A stretch of DNA of 64,000 nt from Penelope pileata. Its lineage: Eukaryota; Chordata; Aves; Galliformes; Cracidae. The stretch spans positions 998,920 to 1,062,919 of the forward strand of contig WBMW01003911.1 of the NCBI GenBank assembly GCA_013396635.1, in the 5' to 3' direction. Shown piece by piece: positions 12,501 to 27,500 of the stretch. Position 1 is the stretch's first letter. Each line of letters begins with the position of its first letter. The notes beneath the pieces are model-generated. The model did no database searches and was not told the origin of the DNA. It saw only the letters and a program-made list of their open reading frames with translations. The translations under genes and the position numbers were made by a program.

Positions 12501-15500
12501 CCAAGTAGTTATTCTATCCTAGATCTCCTCTTATATAACTATCCCTTATTTTTCTTCAAAAGTAACATGGAGTCTCTTAAAAGCAACCCTAATGGGAAGC
12601 AGAACAAACCACTCAAATAGTCCAAGCACTTAGTTCAGGATATTTCACCAGTTATAGGTGAAGCAGAGGAACATTTTTGCAAAATCAGTCCTTGGTGCTA
12701 CACGCTACAGAGAATGACTTTTTGCTTATTTTAAATAAATACATCCCTTACAAACTTGTGCCTTATGTCAAACTTCAATTCAGAAAAATCCTTGAAAAAT
12801 TCCCATCGCACATTCAATCAAGACTAGGAACAAAAATAAGAAAAAGGAACTTTTACGTGCATAGTCTCTTTTTACCTAGATCATTCGATGCAGTAACAGT
12901 TGTCCCACCAGGAGCAAAAGGATCATTTTTCTTCGGTATCTCTGTCTAAAATAAGAAAATTATTTTAGAGGGAAATTTGTTTTTCAGCTTGAAGAAGTCC
13001 TCATTCTAAGCATACAATCACAATTTAAGTTTAGAAGGTTTAAGATAACATTAGTGTAGCACGTTTACAGCAGGCACCAAATTTAAAAAAAAAAAGTTCC
13101 ACCAGTTATCCATAGAGCTTAGCTCAGTATTCTTAAAAGGTTTTAATTTGCATAGCAATGGAGCTCCACGCTGAAACATTTAAAAATGTTTTTATTTTTA
13201 TTTTCTCTGTGAATATTTCTAGAAAGCAGGACAGAAATAGGCAAGACAGAGCCATGGGGTGAAAGGTACCTTTAGCTACATGATTTCTGAATATCAGCAT
13301 TTCAAGGCATGTCCAAATGCACAAAATAGTTCATTTTGTTCAAATTACATACAGAAGTAAAAGATATGCTACCAAACTTACTGTGGTATTATTACTGTTG
13401 CTTGCAGCACTAAATGGATCGGTGCCTGCAGTCACAAAAGGATCAGTGGAGGACTGTTTGAAAAAACAGTCAGCTGCAAAAGGATCTGAGCCTTTGAAGG
13501 GATCACCACCAAAGGGATCTAAAAAGTAGACAGCACATTAACAATTCTGCTAGCTTTATTTAGCTTAGTACCCTAAAAATGAAACATTATATTGCTTCTT
13601 TCATTCTGCAAGAGGTGACACATTTAAGACAGATTTCATGCTTCAAAAATCATTGGTCTGTGAATAATTTGTATTCTGTGGTTCAAATATTAGACAAACC
13701 AACATTTTCTGCACACGATGAAACCTGGATTGTGCCCGTAGTTCAACCATGTAAATACATAGACTCTTTAACTAGGCCTCCTTAAAAAGGAGTGTTTTGA
13801 CAAAAACTAATGTTTCTTCAGAACTCTCCTACCTTCCTCTCCATCACTCCCTAAGCACAACTGATGTGTTTCTTTATTTGGCACTTGGTGCACCAAGCTA
13901 TTTTGCTATAGCCTTCCTGCTGCCCGCACATTTTCTTTTTGTCACCAGTAACACTATTCAGGACTTAGCAAGTAACATGACATTGCCTATACAGCCAGTC
14001 TCAGTAGAAACTTCCCCTCTTTTTCAATATTTTGTGCTAAAGGAAGAGCCTTTAAGAGTACAGCCCTACTTCACTGCACACAAAATATGCATTGAGAGTT
14101 TGGGGCCTTCTGTTTACCACCTCCATATATTTAAATCTCAGCTAAGAATACTTTAAAAAGCAAGAGAGAAGTTCATTGGGAACAGGCTTCTCCGAAAAGG
14201 TTTAACACAAGTGGCCAGCTGCTACTGCTATATATCCATCCTATAGTGACTTTTCAGGTCATTCCCACCTTTTTCACACCAGAAGTGGTGACAGTTTTCC
14301 CCATGTACTGTCCTACTAGTAATCATTTAAAAAAAAAAATGAAATATATTAGAAGTTACAAAGTTGCTTACCAATTTTCCCAAAAGGGTCATCTTTGAAG
14401 GGATCACCTGTTTAAAGGAAAAAGTAACTTGTAGCTTTTTAAGCATAAAGCTTGCACTGAGTTGAAGTCTTTTAGATACAAACTAGTTTCCAGAAATAGA
14501 ATTTCCCTCACTCAGAGGAATAGTTTCATTATTCACAGTGGAACTACAAGAGCTGATAACAGACAAAGCAAATATTCATCACACACTTTATTACCAGCAT
14601 GAAGCACGCAAAAGTAGCTGTCTGAAAAATGCATCTCTGTTGGCTACTCTCAGTAAACACCCACACTGTACAACATCTACCACCACAGTAACACAGGCTA
14701 ACCACTTATAGAAGCTTAGCCCCACTTTTGGTAATTCTCACAGACACCATGGATGGTAGCTCTTGAGCGTTCGTTTCTGTACTGGATGCATGGTCCCAAT
14801 TGCACCAGTTTACTCCCTCATTTCATATATATACGGTCTCTCAGCTCTAGGTATCTACCTCTAAACATACTGAGCACACAAAATCCAGGAGATTGAATAA
14901 TAGACATATCTTTCTCCTCTGAAAGAAAAGGCTGTCCGTCATACCCTGTAAGTAGGGCTACTTCAACGTAAACAAAAAAAGCCTCAATATCTACATGGAA
15001 TAATTGAAACTGTTTTAATACTTTTAAATGAAAAAAATGAACTAAATTTTAATCTGCATTGACGTTCTTTCAGAAACCGAGCGATATGAAATAAATTTAG
15101 CTTATTTAGCTGCATACATCTGCTTCAACAGTTAATCCAAATCAACTTGTCTCCCATTCTCCAAGTGTCTCCATCCAGACAGATCAATCCTTCCAACATC
15201 ATAAAAAAAATTTGGAGCAACAGCACTCTTAAGTGGCAAGTTCTTAAAATAAAGCATAGCACTTCCACAAGATGAACAGATGGTACAGTTCCACATTACC
15301 TTTTTTTGAGTGCCAAACTCGCCATAAGTAGGCCACAGCCATTCACTCTCAGCCACCCACACGCTCCCCACACCACAGCTCCCTGAACCCTCAGTTGATC
15401 TGTTTGTGACTCTGTGCTGCAAATTAGATCAGCAACACCACGTGTATCACAAGTATGCCCACACCTTTAGTACCAAAAAGAGACCTCGGGAGATTTGAGA

Positions 15501-18500
15501 AAAAAAATAAAAAGGGACTGAGGAAGAGAAAGTGCAGGTAAAGAAAAGAGATGTACCCTGGAACTCTATATTCTCTGTATTTTTGTAACGGTGCTGGCTC
15601 CACACTGTCGTCACTCAAGTAGTTTCACATTTATTCTTTCAAGACTAGTTCCAAGGTGCAGATTAGTCTGTATTCATACAAAACTCATTTCTACAAATCT
15701 GCAGTTAGAGAAGAGTGTACTTACTGCCAACAAAAGGGTCAGACTGGAAGAACTCTAAGCTGGTTTCAGAAACTAGATCAGGCAATGGATGAGATTCAGC
15801 GTCAAATGGATCCTCCTGAAGAACATGAAAGCAGCAGAGAAAGGATGAAGTTTAAGACATTTATCTCACCTTGTTACCATTTAGTAGTTTCTTAAAGCTG
15901 AAAGGAGTTTGAATTCTACAGAACTCATCAACAGAGATCCAGAGTATTCCCTCAGTAAAACTCAACCTGCTATATAAGATGAAAGCATTTGTGACATCAT
16001 ACCCTTTTTTTTTAAAATTATTATTTTTACATTCACTTTTTCCTCCTCTAAGTGTGTACAAACTCACTTTTTTGGTAACAGTTGCAGCTGGAGTCTCTTT
16101 GTCTTCCTCCACAACAGAAGCTGTTGTTTCAGGACTATTCCTTGTCTATGTTAAGAATAAAAGCAATTCAGTGTAAGTAAACAGAACGCTACCCTACTTA
16201 CGCCATTCTAAGTATCAAACTGTTGTAAGAATACACTAAAGAATACCTCAAGAGAGTCTTACTTAGAACACACTGTTCAATAAGCCCCGTTAAAGTTATA
16301 AAAAAAAAAAAAAATCAAGTCTACTGAAACACAAAGAAGGACATTTCAAAAACAAGACAGTTTTAGACATTCTCTGCTATTCCTCATTCCATTTCTGTTG
16401 CACCAACTGGAAATAGCTGCTCTTCTTCAACATTAACTTTACTCTCCAATTTGTGATATTATGCTTTGGAAACAAATGCACAAAAAATTTTGTTGCCACT
16501 CTCCAGCCAAGCTAAAATTGCCCCTTTTTCTGCTTACCATTTTTCAGATCACTGAAATACTCCCTCAGAATAACATCCTGAAAGTTCACTTTGTAAACGT
16601 TTAAAAACAAAACGTAATCAATCTTAATACATTCTTAATTTATTCTAACTTCCAACAGCTGCATTGCATCATGATCAAGCAGGCAAAACATTTTACTCAC
16701 TGGGGATACATTGTTTATTTGTTCATCTTCAGCTATACTTTCCCTTTCAGCATTCTCATTAAGGTTAGCTGTTTCACTGCTGCTGTTGCTAAGACTAGAA
16801 TGATCCGCAGTTCCATTAACAACTATATTATGTGGCTGAGAGTGCCAACTAAATTGGTTATTTTCCAATTCTTTCAGCTCAAGAAGTTTTGTCTGCACCT
16901 GTAAACAGAAGCAAATATGTATCAGTAGAGCAGCACATGGAAACCAGTGAACAATCATCCCTTCTTAAATGTAAAATGGAAGGCATGCATCTGAAATTCT
17001 GATATTCTGACAGCAAGTATAATAAAGCTGTGAAATTTGAGAGAGAAACACAAATCTGATCTAGAAGAGAGATTTTAGCCCAGGCCATGGCTAAAGAAAA
17101 AACTTGTATAACTGCTGGACATAAGGAATTTAAAGAGGCATTACTCGTTTGTCATTTATTACATTAAGGCAAATTATTTATAATTATTACAAATATAAAT
17201 AAATGAATTCCCTTTTATTATCAGTACTTGGAAAAATACCATGAAATACCTAAAGTGATTTGAGTCGGTCTCTAAGAATTATAACTACTACACACAGATA
17301 TTCTATGCAAACAAGTGAAAGATAGAAGCAAACGGTGAAGAAAAAAACCAGATGCCTTCCCCTTATGAAAAACCACACCAAAGGTTGTCAGCTAAAATAA
17401 TCTTTTCCTTTTTTTTTTATTATTTTTTTTTGTCCCTTTCACACTGCCTTACTGAATTGATTTCCTGTTGTGAATCCTGCAGATGTTGTTGAAGAGGTCC
17501 CAGCTGTGCTTTCCCAGACTCGATGCAGTGCTCAAGCTCTGCAGTTTCTTGCTGCAGACGACTCAGCTCCTCTTGAGCTTTGGTCAGTTCATCTTCATAT
17601 GCTGAAATCTTTGACTCCTGACTTGTTATTTCAGCCTTCAGCATGGCAATCTAAAGCATAAACAAGTATTTCAAAGCCAAATTAAGAAAAAATCAAAAAC
17701 AAAAAATCCCACACCAAAAATACCCACACACCACCAAATACATCCAGCAAGTACTAAGATTTGTGACCAGAAAAAGTAAGAAACCTCACAGCTATTGCGG
17801 AGATTTTAGACCATACCTAAATACAAGATTAATTCACTATTGGTCCCAATGAGATCATGCTATCCAAGCTGTTTTCCTGACCAAGACAGACATTTGTAAT
17901 ATCAAAGATAACATTTTAGACCTCTATGAAATACTGAGGTTTTATACCAGGAAAAAAAAATCTACATGATTTTTTTTTTTTTGGGAAAACTCCCAAGAAA
18001 TCAGTCCTAGTAATTCGTGCTTCTAATTACACTTCCATTGTATTACACATTTGCATTATTCGTTTGTACACAAACCTTATTCACGTGCAAACGTATCTCA
18101 CTGTTTTTGTTGCTACACTGATACTACAGTAAGAGGTCACTGAAATAAGTTGCATGTCTCCTATTCTCTACTGGTCACAAAATCCTGAAAACTCACGCTG
18201 TTTATTCTTGAATTTTTTTCTCCTATCCCAATGACTGCACCACACTGCAAGCATATGTTATTCAGAATGCAGCATTTACTCACTGAAGGGCTTGAAGCCA
18301 CTAGACCTTACCAAATGGGCCTCCTCTGCACACTTCTGTCTGATTTCATTAAGTTGCTCTTCCAACTTGGCCTTCTGCTCATCAAGATCATTAAGGATTT
18401 CCTGTGCTTCCTGTTTCTGAGCTTGCAGCTTTTGCAGATTACTGCTCTCCCGCTTTACTTCATCTTGTAGATCCTGGAATGAAACAGATTTGCTTTGCAT

Positions 18501-21500
18501 TTGTTCCCCACTCCTTCTTCTGACCCCTAAATTCCACAGTATAAACTGTGGTAATGATCAGTCAGATTTCAGACTATCAGCACGTTATCTTTCAAAGGCT
18601 AACACTGACATAACATGCAAATATTCTCTTTGAATTAAAACTTGAGAATAATAAGCAGGTTATTTGCTTTTCCTTCTCTTTAGTAAAAAAATTATAATAA
18701 AAAAAATCTCACTAGAATATTGAAGATCATACCTCCAAACAGATTAACTGTTTAATCACAGGGAAGTAGGGCTCCATTTTGCATTTACAAGTCATCTTTG
18801 CTTAGGTTGTTATCTCTTCACTATTTTAGCAATATATTTTATCAAGTTCCTTAATAACAAATTCTTTATTCTGCTCTTCAGAAACACATATCCAAAAATA
18901 CAAACTTGTTTTATTAGCATGGTAAAGAATGAAATTAGTGCCTTATTAACCCAAATGCACTTCCTTCAAGATTTTCCCTGCCTCCAGTTTTTGCAGCAAA
19001 CACTTTTTTTCCAAGTAACAGTACTGGCAAGAAATGCATGTTCCACACATGAAAATACGGCATCTTTTGTTTTAAGGATCAGCTGTAATTACGTGTCCTG
19101 TATTTTAAGTACATCCAGTAGCAGCGTATGATAATTAGTTAATTTCTGAGCAACAGCAATAGTTTTACTTCAAACTGCAGAGATAACATTGAAAAAATAA
19201 ATCAAGACAAGAATTCAGGAAGAAGAAAGAACTGTCAAAGTCAAGAGGAAGAAGTAATACAGGGAGATCAAAAAAGGATTATTACAAAAGGAAAAATATT
19301 AGATGAAAAGAGAAGACTGCAGCTTTTCCAATAACATATGGTAATTGAAGGAAGAACCATATACAACAACAAAGAAAAGAATAGAGATAAAAGAAAATTA
19401 AGGACAGCAAGAAAACAAGCTGACATGAATTTCTGATCAGATCATGTAATATACAGAAGTCAGACTAGATGACTTACGAGTTACTTCTGATTTATGGAAA
19501 ATAAATCAGCACATTCAAAAAGCTCTGACAGCAACTAGTGACTTGGATAATTGGAAAACTGTCTCGATCCATTCAGTTTTTTCATCACTTTGAAAAGCAA
19601 ATACCTTCTGACACTCAAAATAAGCAACCAATTTGAGGGGTGGGAATAACATTTCCTTTCAGTATCCTTTCAGTCACAAACACACAAATTAAATATAGAT
19701 GACTTCCAATCTTGCTACTGTTCCTTGAACCTCGATGCCTGTTCTAGCCATAGCAGTAGAGAAGCACTGAAGAGACCTGACTGCCTGATATCTCCAAAAT
19801 AGATTTTCTTTCCTCCATAGATGTGAACTTAAGTGATGCTTTTTTCAGGATTTACATGCATTTGTTCTAAAAAATCTCTTTACAAAGTTTCAATGTTCCA
19901 TTTAAAACTGGAAGCAGGCCTTTTGACTTCATATGTCAATAGAATTCTAGGGAATTTTATTCTAGGGATTCTTTCCCAATCATTGCTGGGAAAGCCAGGA
20001 GAATCACCATTTATTTCAGAGTCTCTGCAGGTAGACTGATAAACCATATACATATATGAAGTGCTAGACAGAGGGTCTGAGTCTTGGGAACGTGGCCAAA
20101 AGCCCATAGCATGAGGCAGTCTGTGCTCCAACCAACGCCGCGGTCCAGAAGAACAGCTTGGTGATCAGAGCACAAGGGGATGCTTTCACATGTTATTTGT
20201 TGTGTGGTCAAAAATTGTAGTTTTAGTGATACATTAACTCTGCAAAACCAAGTTCTCTACTGCCAGGAAGAACACCTCCTGTCTGAGTTTATTATTTGTT
20301 ATTTATAAGAAAATGCAAACTCCCATCACAGAATAAATCAGGGAGATGCCTTGGTTTCTCAGTCTTTGCTACTCTACCCATTACTTCTTATGGAAAACAG
20401 TCTTTAATCATTGCTAAGAGAGAGAGAGAGATTTTCATGTTTATTAAAATATTATCATTATGTTTTCTCTCCAGCTCTTTTTCTGTCTTTGCCTCTTATC
20501 CTCTATTTGTATAGCACAGAAATTATTTTATAGAGAAAAACACTTGTCCTTTCCTTCTCCCCATACACATCCGTTGAATTTATCAAAGGCCTTTCTGAGA
20601 CTGTAATTTATGTCAGTGGATATAATCCTGACATCATGAACCCTCGAGAGTGTGATGCCACTACCTAATCTTCACCTTTGATTAGCTTGATCAAAGGTGG
20701 CAGATTAGAACGCAGACTGTGCATACCATCTTTAGAAATATCACCACTGGAATAAAAACATTAGAAATAAACATGAAGATACACTTTGTCTGTCACCACT
20801 ATTCTGTGAAGTTCTAGAAAGTTTCATGAAACATGCAGGTCCTCCAACATTAAGGAACAGGCAGACCAGAGGCAGAGGGCCATCAGATCAAATAAATGCT
20901 GGAGCCACATCCCATTTGATCCTGATGGTTTCCCAGTTTTCTGACAAGTCAGTAACAGACTGTCCCTTTTTTGCAGACTGAGAACTCCTCGTATTTAAAG
21001 AAGATACAAATAGCTTATGTGATCACTAAGAGGTTAAAGATTTAAGACAGTTGTTTCCAACATGACTGCACTGGATACAATGATTTCATTGATTCTGTGA
21101 TGCTGCTGACTATCAAACACTACACAATAAACATAAGGAGATTACACTAACACGGTGACATTTTAGGCCTTCTAATATTCAAGGTAAGGGTTTGTTTAGC
21201 TTTATACACCTCTTGTGAAGGTTGAGTTCTTTGGTGCCTTTGTACATGAACACACGGATTCCAGAACAAACTAAGAAAATCACCCTGTGTGCAGAAGCAG
21301 AAATCCCTGTAAGAATTTTTAACAGTGCGAAAAGGTGATCTGCATGGTGAGGAGGGGAATGACTGCTGCACACACAGACAGAATCACAGGCACGGTCAAC
21401 TTCTGTACGCATTCCAGCAGCTGCTGAATCGGGCTGCCATTGTGACCAGCAGGCCAGCATCTGATTATCTGCTGAAAGGTCAGACTATTAATTATCATGC

Positions 21501-24500
21501 AGGCTTTAAGGATATTAAATAGCCAAGCACAAAAGTCACAATGGCTCTAACACAGGCTTTCTTCCCCAACCTCCCAAGCCCCAAGACAAAGTAAAATGCA
21601 GAAATGTGCGTTATTTAGTCTTAATCAAATAGAGTATTCGAACTAATAAAGACTCCTGAAATAAATGCAGAAATAAATGTAAATGATCAGATATAATGCT
21701 GAAGTTTTTTTTTAACATAGCAACTCCAGCTGCTCCTGCACCTTATGATTTAACCTAAATATGCTCTGCAGTATTTAATTCAGGGCTTATACTAGTAACA
21801 CCCTAAATACTGATGCTATGTAATTTTTAGTTCATAAAACACTTGTAAAATTCACATTTTCTAGTCAAATTACGGAAAGTTCAAAGACATCCTTTAAAAT
21901 AAAAATCAAATATATTATTTTAGAATTCACTTATTTTAGGAAAAATTAACTTGTGGCAACATTCCTCTCAAGCTGCTTAATTACTGTGACTTTTAAGAAG
22001 CAGCCCCATATACAAGTCCTTCTAATTCAGACTCTTAAGTTCACTAATTTGCAGTGCTACAGTGTGTTATTCAGTTTTAATTAAATATCAGATAGCCCTG
22101 CTTAAAAAAAATTTTGAATATTTGTCATTTAAAGCTCCACACAGACTGCATATCCTAGGAGCTCATCCATTTATATAAAGATGCAGACCCCTACTAATCC
22201 ACATTCATATACCAAATACACTTCAAAGTACGTTCTTTTTCTTAGCCACCGTTCAATAAGTGAGGTGGTCTAAAGATTCAGTAATCTCATTGCCATTAAA
22301 AGCATCACATGGTGCAATATCAGATATCTGAGCAATAATTGTGTGTCTTATTTACCTGGACCTCACTCGTCCTCTGTTTGATGGTATCTTCTTTCTCCTT
22401 CAGGTCTTGCTCTACATTATTCTTTTCCCTAGAAGACCAGCAAACAATGCAAGAATACTTAAGAACATCAGCTACAGCAGGTACAGTTATCCAGCCTCCT
22501 AAGCCTGTATCTCTCTTTAAATACATAGTGAAACATTAAACACGAAAGATGCAAGGGGATTTCTGCTTTCCAAATAATTTACAAGACAGAAGCCCACATA
22601 AGCCGTCTGCATAAAAAAAAAAAAAAAAATGTCTTTTCACCCAACTGCACTTTAGTGATAAGAATGGCTCAAAAATGGAAGGGGGCGGGAGGGAGAAATC
22701 AATGAAATACTGTCTTCAGTGATCTCACTGTTGCTATGGAGCTCTTGTCTAATGAAAACTGCTGGGAAAAGTGGGAGGGATTGCATCAGATTCCATCTGT
22801 TAACCCCTGCAAACACAGTAATTCCTATGCTAACAGCACCTAGAAAACATTTCCAGGAGGCCAACCTAGCAGATTATTAACCTTGACTGTCAGATTTTAG
22901 ATGTATTTGTTGGTAATATCAGTCACAAGAAGAAAAGCTAGCCTACTGTAATCAGTATATGCTTAACAGACTTCAAATACGGTTATTTGCTGTGTCACAT
23001 CAAGTCTGTCTCTACAGACATTTATGTATGCTTGAAAGTGACTACTGATGACAGGGGAATTACCATCAATAAATTCTTGGCAGCCAGAGATAACAATAGC
23101 TTTAAGAAAGGAAATTACTAAGTATGTATTAAAATTAAGCTCACTTTATATTTATATTTGAATAGCTGCAGATGGGTAATCAATCCAAAGTTACTAATCT
23201 TATTGTTTACTCTTCTCTACTAAGGACTAAAGCACTTCTGTCCCTAAAGCAAAAGGAGGTGTCTCCTCTGAGGAAGTTCTCTTCACCCAGGCTAAGCAGT
23301 ACTTGTTTCCTGCTAAATCATATACAATGGAAGATGAAAAAACTCAGGTATCACAGGACTTAATGAACATTCACTGTGAAAAATTATCACTGTGTATTAT
23401 GTTCTATTATTGTTTACCTCAGTTTCTGATTAACTTGCTGACTGTGCCTAAAGGGGAGGTTTACACGGAGGAAAACAGAAGATGTGGAAAGAGGGATCCT
23501 GAAGAACAACCCTAGTTATTTTGTTAGGTGTCAACCTTCCACTTTCACAAAACTTCTCAGTCCCCATTCATCAGAGGAAAAAAAAAAAAGTATTATGGAA
23601 ATCCTACACAAATCTACTGTTTCCATCAAACCCAGTACATTCTCTAGCTCAATGAACCAGGATTTGTTGCAAAGTTGTACTTAGATATTTAAAGCACCAC
23701 GATACAGAGTTGAAACAAGTTCTGTTGAATTTTGCCTTCTGTAACTTTCTATAAATAAAAGGTCTCAATCTCAATGCACTTCCACAGAACTAAATACAAG
23801 TCAAGCTGAAAAATACTATCCAGCACTCAGACACTTACCAAGCACAACAAGCATTGAGGCATACTATTCCTAATTGAAGATAGAAGATAGAATAATTGAC
23901 GAGATAAACAAATAGTTGTTTGGTCATTCTTTCAGCTTGAGTATGAAAACTGAGCAGGGAAAAAATGCAAGCAGGTAGTATGACTTAATATACAGCCTGT
24001 CCACATGACTGTCACTGATATATGTCTGCAGAGATCAGCAGAAATGAAACTCACTTCCATTTTATTTCAACAGAAGTCAGGTACCTGAATCTTCCAATCT
24101 AGACTACACTTAGCAAGCAACAGGCCACGATACCCACCCACAGCCAGCTTACACTGGCCAAATCACAACACAAACAATGAATTGGAAAAAATCAAGTGAA
24201 AGAATTATTGTCAGGCAAAACAAGAAAAGCTTAGGCAGTAGCATCAGGCAAAGGAAAACAAGCAAAGTGTATACAGGCTGAACAACATGTCCACCCTCCC
24301 TGCTCCCCACACCAAGTAATGTGTCTTTGTTTCAAATAGTAAATTAAGTAGGTCTGTGTTATCTCTAATTCTTCTGAATGCCTCCGTTTCTTTTACAAAC
24401 TATCTGGTACAGCCCCGTAGGAATGTTCAGCAAGTGGAAGGACCAACAAGAAGTAACAACATTGATTTATGGGATATAACAGATTTCTTGGATCACAAAG

Positions 24501-27500
24501 GCCCACACCACAGCAGTTGGAAACAAAAATACCTGTGGTCTTGACAATAAAAAGCATTTGTAACCAATTCAAAGCCAATTTACGAAAGGAATACAATTTC
24601 CCTACTTAACAGCAGCCAGGTCAGGAGGCCCTTCTATAAAGTACATTAAAAGCAATTATTTAAAAAACAAAAACCCAACAAACCAAAAAACAACAACAAA
24701 ACCCACCAAAATACATGGTTTCTCCAATGCACATACTTCCTGACATATAACATCAGTAAATCCAGCTTTGTAATTTGTGAATGGAGTATCACTTATGAAT
24801 GGGAACCAGCATATGGGAAACATTTGTGATAGCTGACAGCTGAGGAAGCCCATGTTGATAGAGGCATTTAAGCCATTTATGTAACAACCTTGGCCTGACT
24901 TCTCAATACCTAACACTTAGAATTACATTACTGAAAAATGAAAAATAAGTAAATAAATATAAATCAGTTCTTTTCCACAAAGTGACAGATGACTGCTCAT
25001 AGACCTGGTAGCATCATCTACACTCAGTTGTCAAACATTTTTTATTTCCATGTGCAGTTGTGGGAATTCCTAGTGTAGTAGTACTTCATTCTGGCAATGC
25101 TAGAAAAAACATCTAGGGTTGGCCCAGTTTCTCCTCCCCTCTGTTCCCCTTAAAGTTGTCAGCTATAACAACCCAGCTACTTCCAAATCAGAGATCAGAA
25201 GAAAGCAGCTAGCCTACAATGAAATCCTTACCATTGACTTGCCAAGAAGCTACAGATCTCTGAACTTTGAAACAAAGATTTGATGTGAATACATGGCAGG
25301 GAGAGCTCACTCTCTTTTTCTGAAGACATTTTGCCATTTCCTTACTTTTGAGAGATGGATTTACCAGCTCTACAATCCTCCTAACATGATTTGTATTCAG
25401 GAAAATACAGCTGCTGCTGTCCAACATACGTAAAGGATGGCACCTCTGGTGAAATATACCAAGTTAAGCTCAACTATTCACACTCACAAAGCAATGTTGT
25501 ACTGGTAAAGTTTGAAGAAATCCCACTCATTTGTGGGCTGTAGCTAGCTTTAATGCATAAAAACACAGCAGGGTTCATTGGGTGAAGAAAAAGGCTTTGT
25601 GGCTCAAAAAAGAATATTAAGAACATCTGGTTTAATCTCCCACAATGCTGATCAAAAAAGCTTCACAAATAGCTTTCTAAAAATATAGTGAAACTGAAAT
25701 AGAATTTACAGCCCTTTTGCAGAAAGCAGTACTGCTCAAAATGATGCAGATTCCATAACATCCCTAGACATGTCATTCCTCCTACCAGGGGGAAATTATC
25801 CTTACTAATAAGTGTTCTGCATTTTATTCCTCATCTGATCCTCAATCACCATCTTCTCATCTTATGTTTTTATCACATTAAAAAAGCTCTTGGTTACCAG
25901 AAATTTTCCCACACAAACTGATGAGCCATGAACACATCACTTCAGTATTATTTGCTCAGTCTTTCAGAAAGCTATACTTTCACAACATTGTCATTCTTTT
26001 CATTAGTTCAGGAAATTCCTCTGGTTGTTGGGGTTTTTTTGTTTACTTTAAATGTGTACTTCAAAAATAGATCCAATTTCTACTACTAGCTCTCAGAAAT
26101 GCAGCTCTCATTGATACATCTTAACTCATGGATTAAAATTACTACATATTGAGTCTAATTGTTAAACAATACTTTGTTTAATAATAAACAAAATTAAATT
26201 GTTTCAATTGCATTTTAATATGGTAACTGTTTATACAAACTGTCCTTAACCAGTTATATCTGAAACGTGGATTTCTCAAGAGATGAAAAATTTCCTAAAG
26301 CTTACCACCAGGACCTAGCATTGCCACCTGTACTTTAGGGAAGGTACAGGAAAGCAACATTTCCTCTGCTACCAAAATAACACTTCTACAGTGGCTAAAG
26401 GGTTGTCAAATAATCAAAATTAATTTTTTATTAATGCAATTCTATTCCGGGCCTTTAAATCATGAAGTAACTTTCCATTTTCTAAAGTTAAAAACACGCT
26501 AATAATTGCCCCTATCATATCTGCAACAATCAAATATCATCCAAACATCCTAAATAATTGTGCAAGTATATTTGTCACTGAAGAAATGGAAGCAATGACT
26601 TTCTAAAGGCCACAGGGTTCCTTCTTATATGACAGTGAGAAAGAATAAGCAAAACAGAACAGACTGGCTTGTATGTTAGGCTGCAAGCACACTTTATAAA
26701 AAAACATCTAAAAATTCACACTAGAGAACAATTTATTTCCCTCTAACAAAAAATATATATAGTTGTAAATTAAATTTTTGGTTAATAAATGAACCCCAAA
26801 TCGGTATTAATACAACCTAACAAAGAACAGAGGAAGCCAGGACAGGGACAAGTGAGGAGGCAGGAGGAGAAACAAGCAGTTGAAGTGAAAAACATTCATC
26901 TATTTAAGAAACAGACTGTGCTTTGACACTGCCAAATTAAATCATTCCTACAAGTGACATGAATAAGACACACTGTCATCATGACAAAGCACCTTAGAGC
27001 TGACTGTTCTTGACAGAGTGAACTTACAGTGCATTTACAACAGTACCAAAAATCACTAAAGAAAACTATCTGCTACGTCTTGAGAGTATGACAAAGATTA
27101 TACAATGTATGTGAACTTGATTTTCTTTGTCACTTGAAATCATCTTAATTAGCTCAGAAATAACTTCTGGAAACCAAGAATCTGTCTACCTCAAATTAAA
27201 ACAATTTTTACAGTGCAAAAGTTCATTTCGCTAAACAGAAAGCGAGTATGTCCATCTTCACCAGCATAAAAATCCCAGCTGAGGTCTGTATACAAACTGC
27301 CATGTTCCCACTCTCTACCCTGTATCTTTCTTGAGCCTTCCTGTCTCACTTCCCAACCTTCACTTGGAAAAAGTTCCTAGGATTCCCTCCACAAATCAAA
27401 GGCAACTAATACCAATTTGTATCATGGCTGCCACACCCTAGAGATCTGCTGCATTCTGCTATGTCAGTAAAGATGAACAAAAGAGTATATCTGGATCCCA

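Larger units (their letters stand above)
11389..13381 (-). other. EPS15 introns 22, 21 and 20 (between exons 23 and 20)
   Basis: Introns of 357, 1053 and 436 bases (11389-11745, 11823-12875, 12946-13381), all GT-AG. A GT/AC-rich stretch lies near 12020-12090 in intron 21. Nothing else recognised. Confidence 0.85.
15816..18311 (-). other. EPS15 introns 17, 16, 15 and 14
   Basis: Introns of 252, 555, 554 and 661 bases (15816-16067, 16146-16700, 16899-17452, 17651-18311). Intron 17 stays open in the exon 17 frame until a TGA at 15861-15863. A T-rich tract at 17409-17431 (minus-strand A-rich) sits about 20 bases past the exon 15 donor. Confidence 0.85.

Noticed and set aside
13797..14156. 119-codon plus-strand frame in intron 19
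   Set aside because: Leu/Phe/Ser-rich, as expected from T-rich DNA. No family or splice support.
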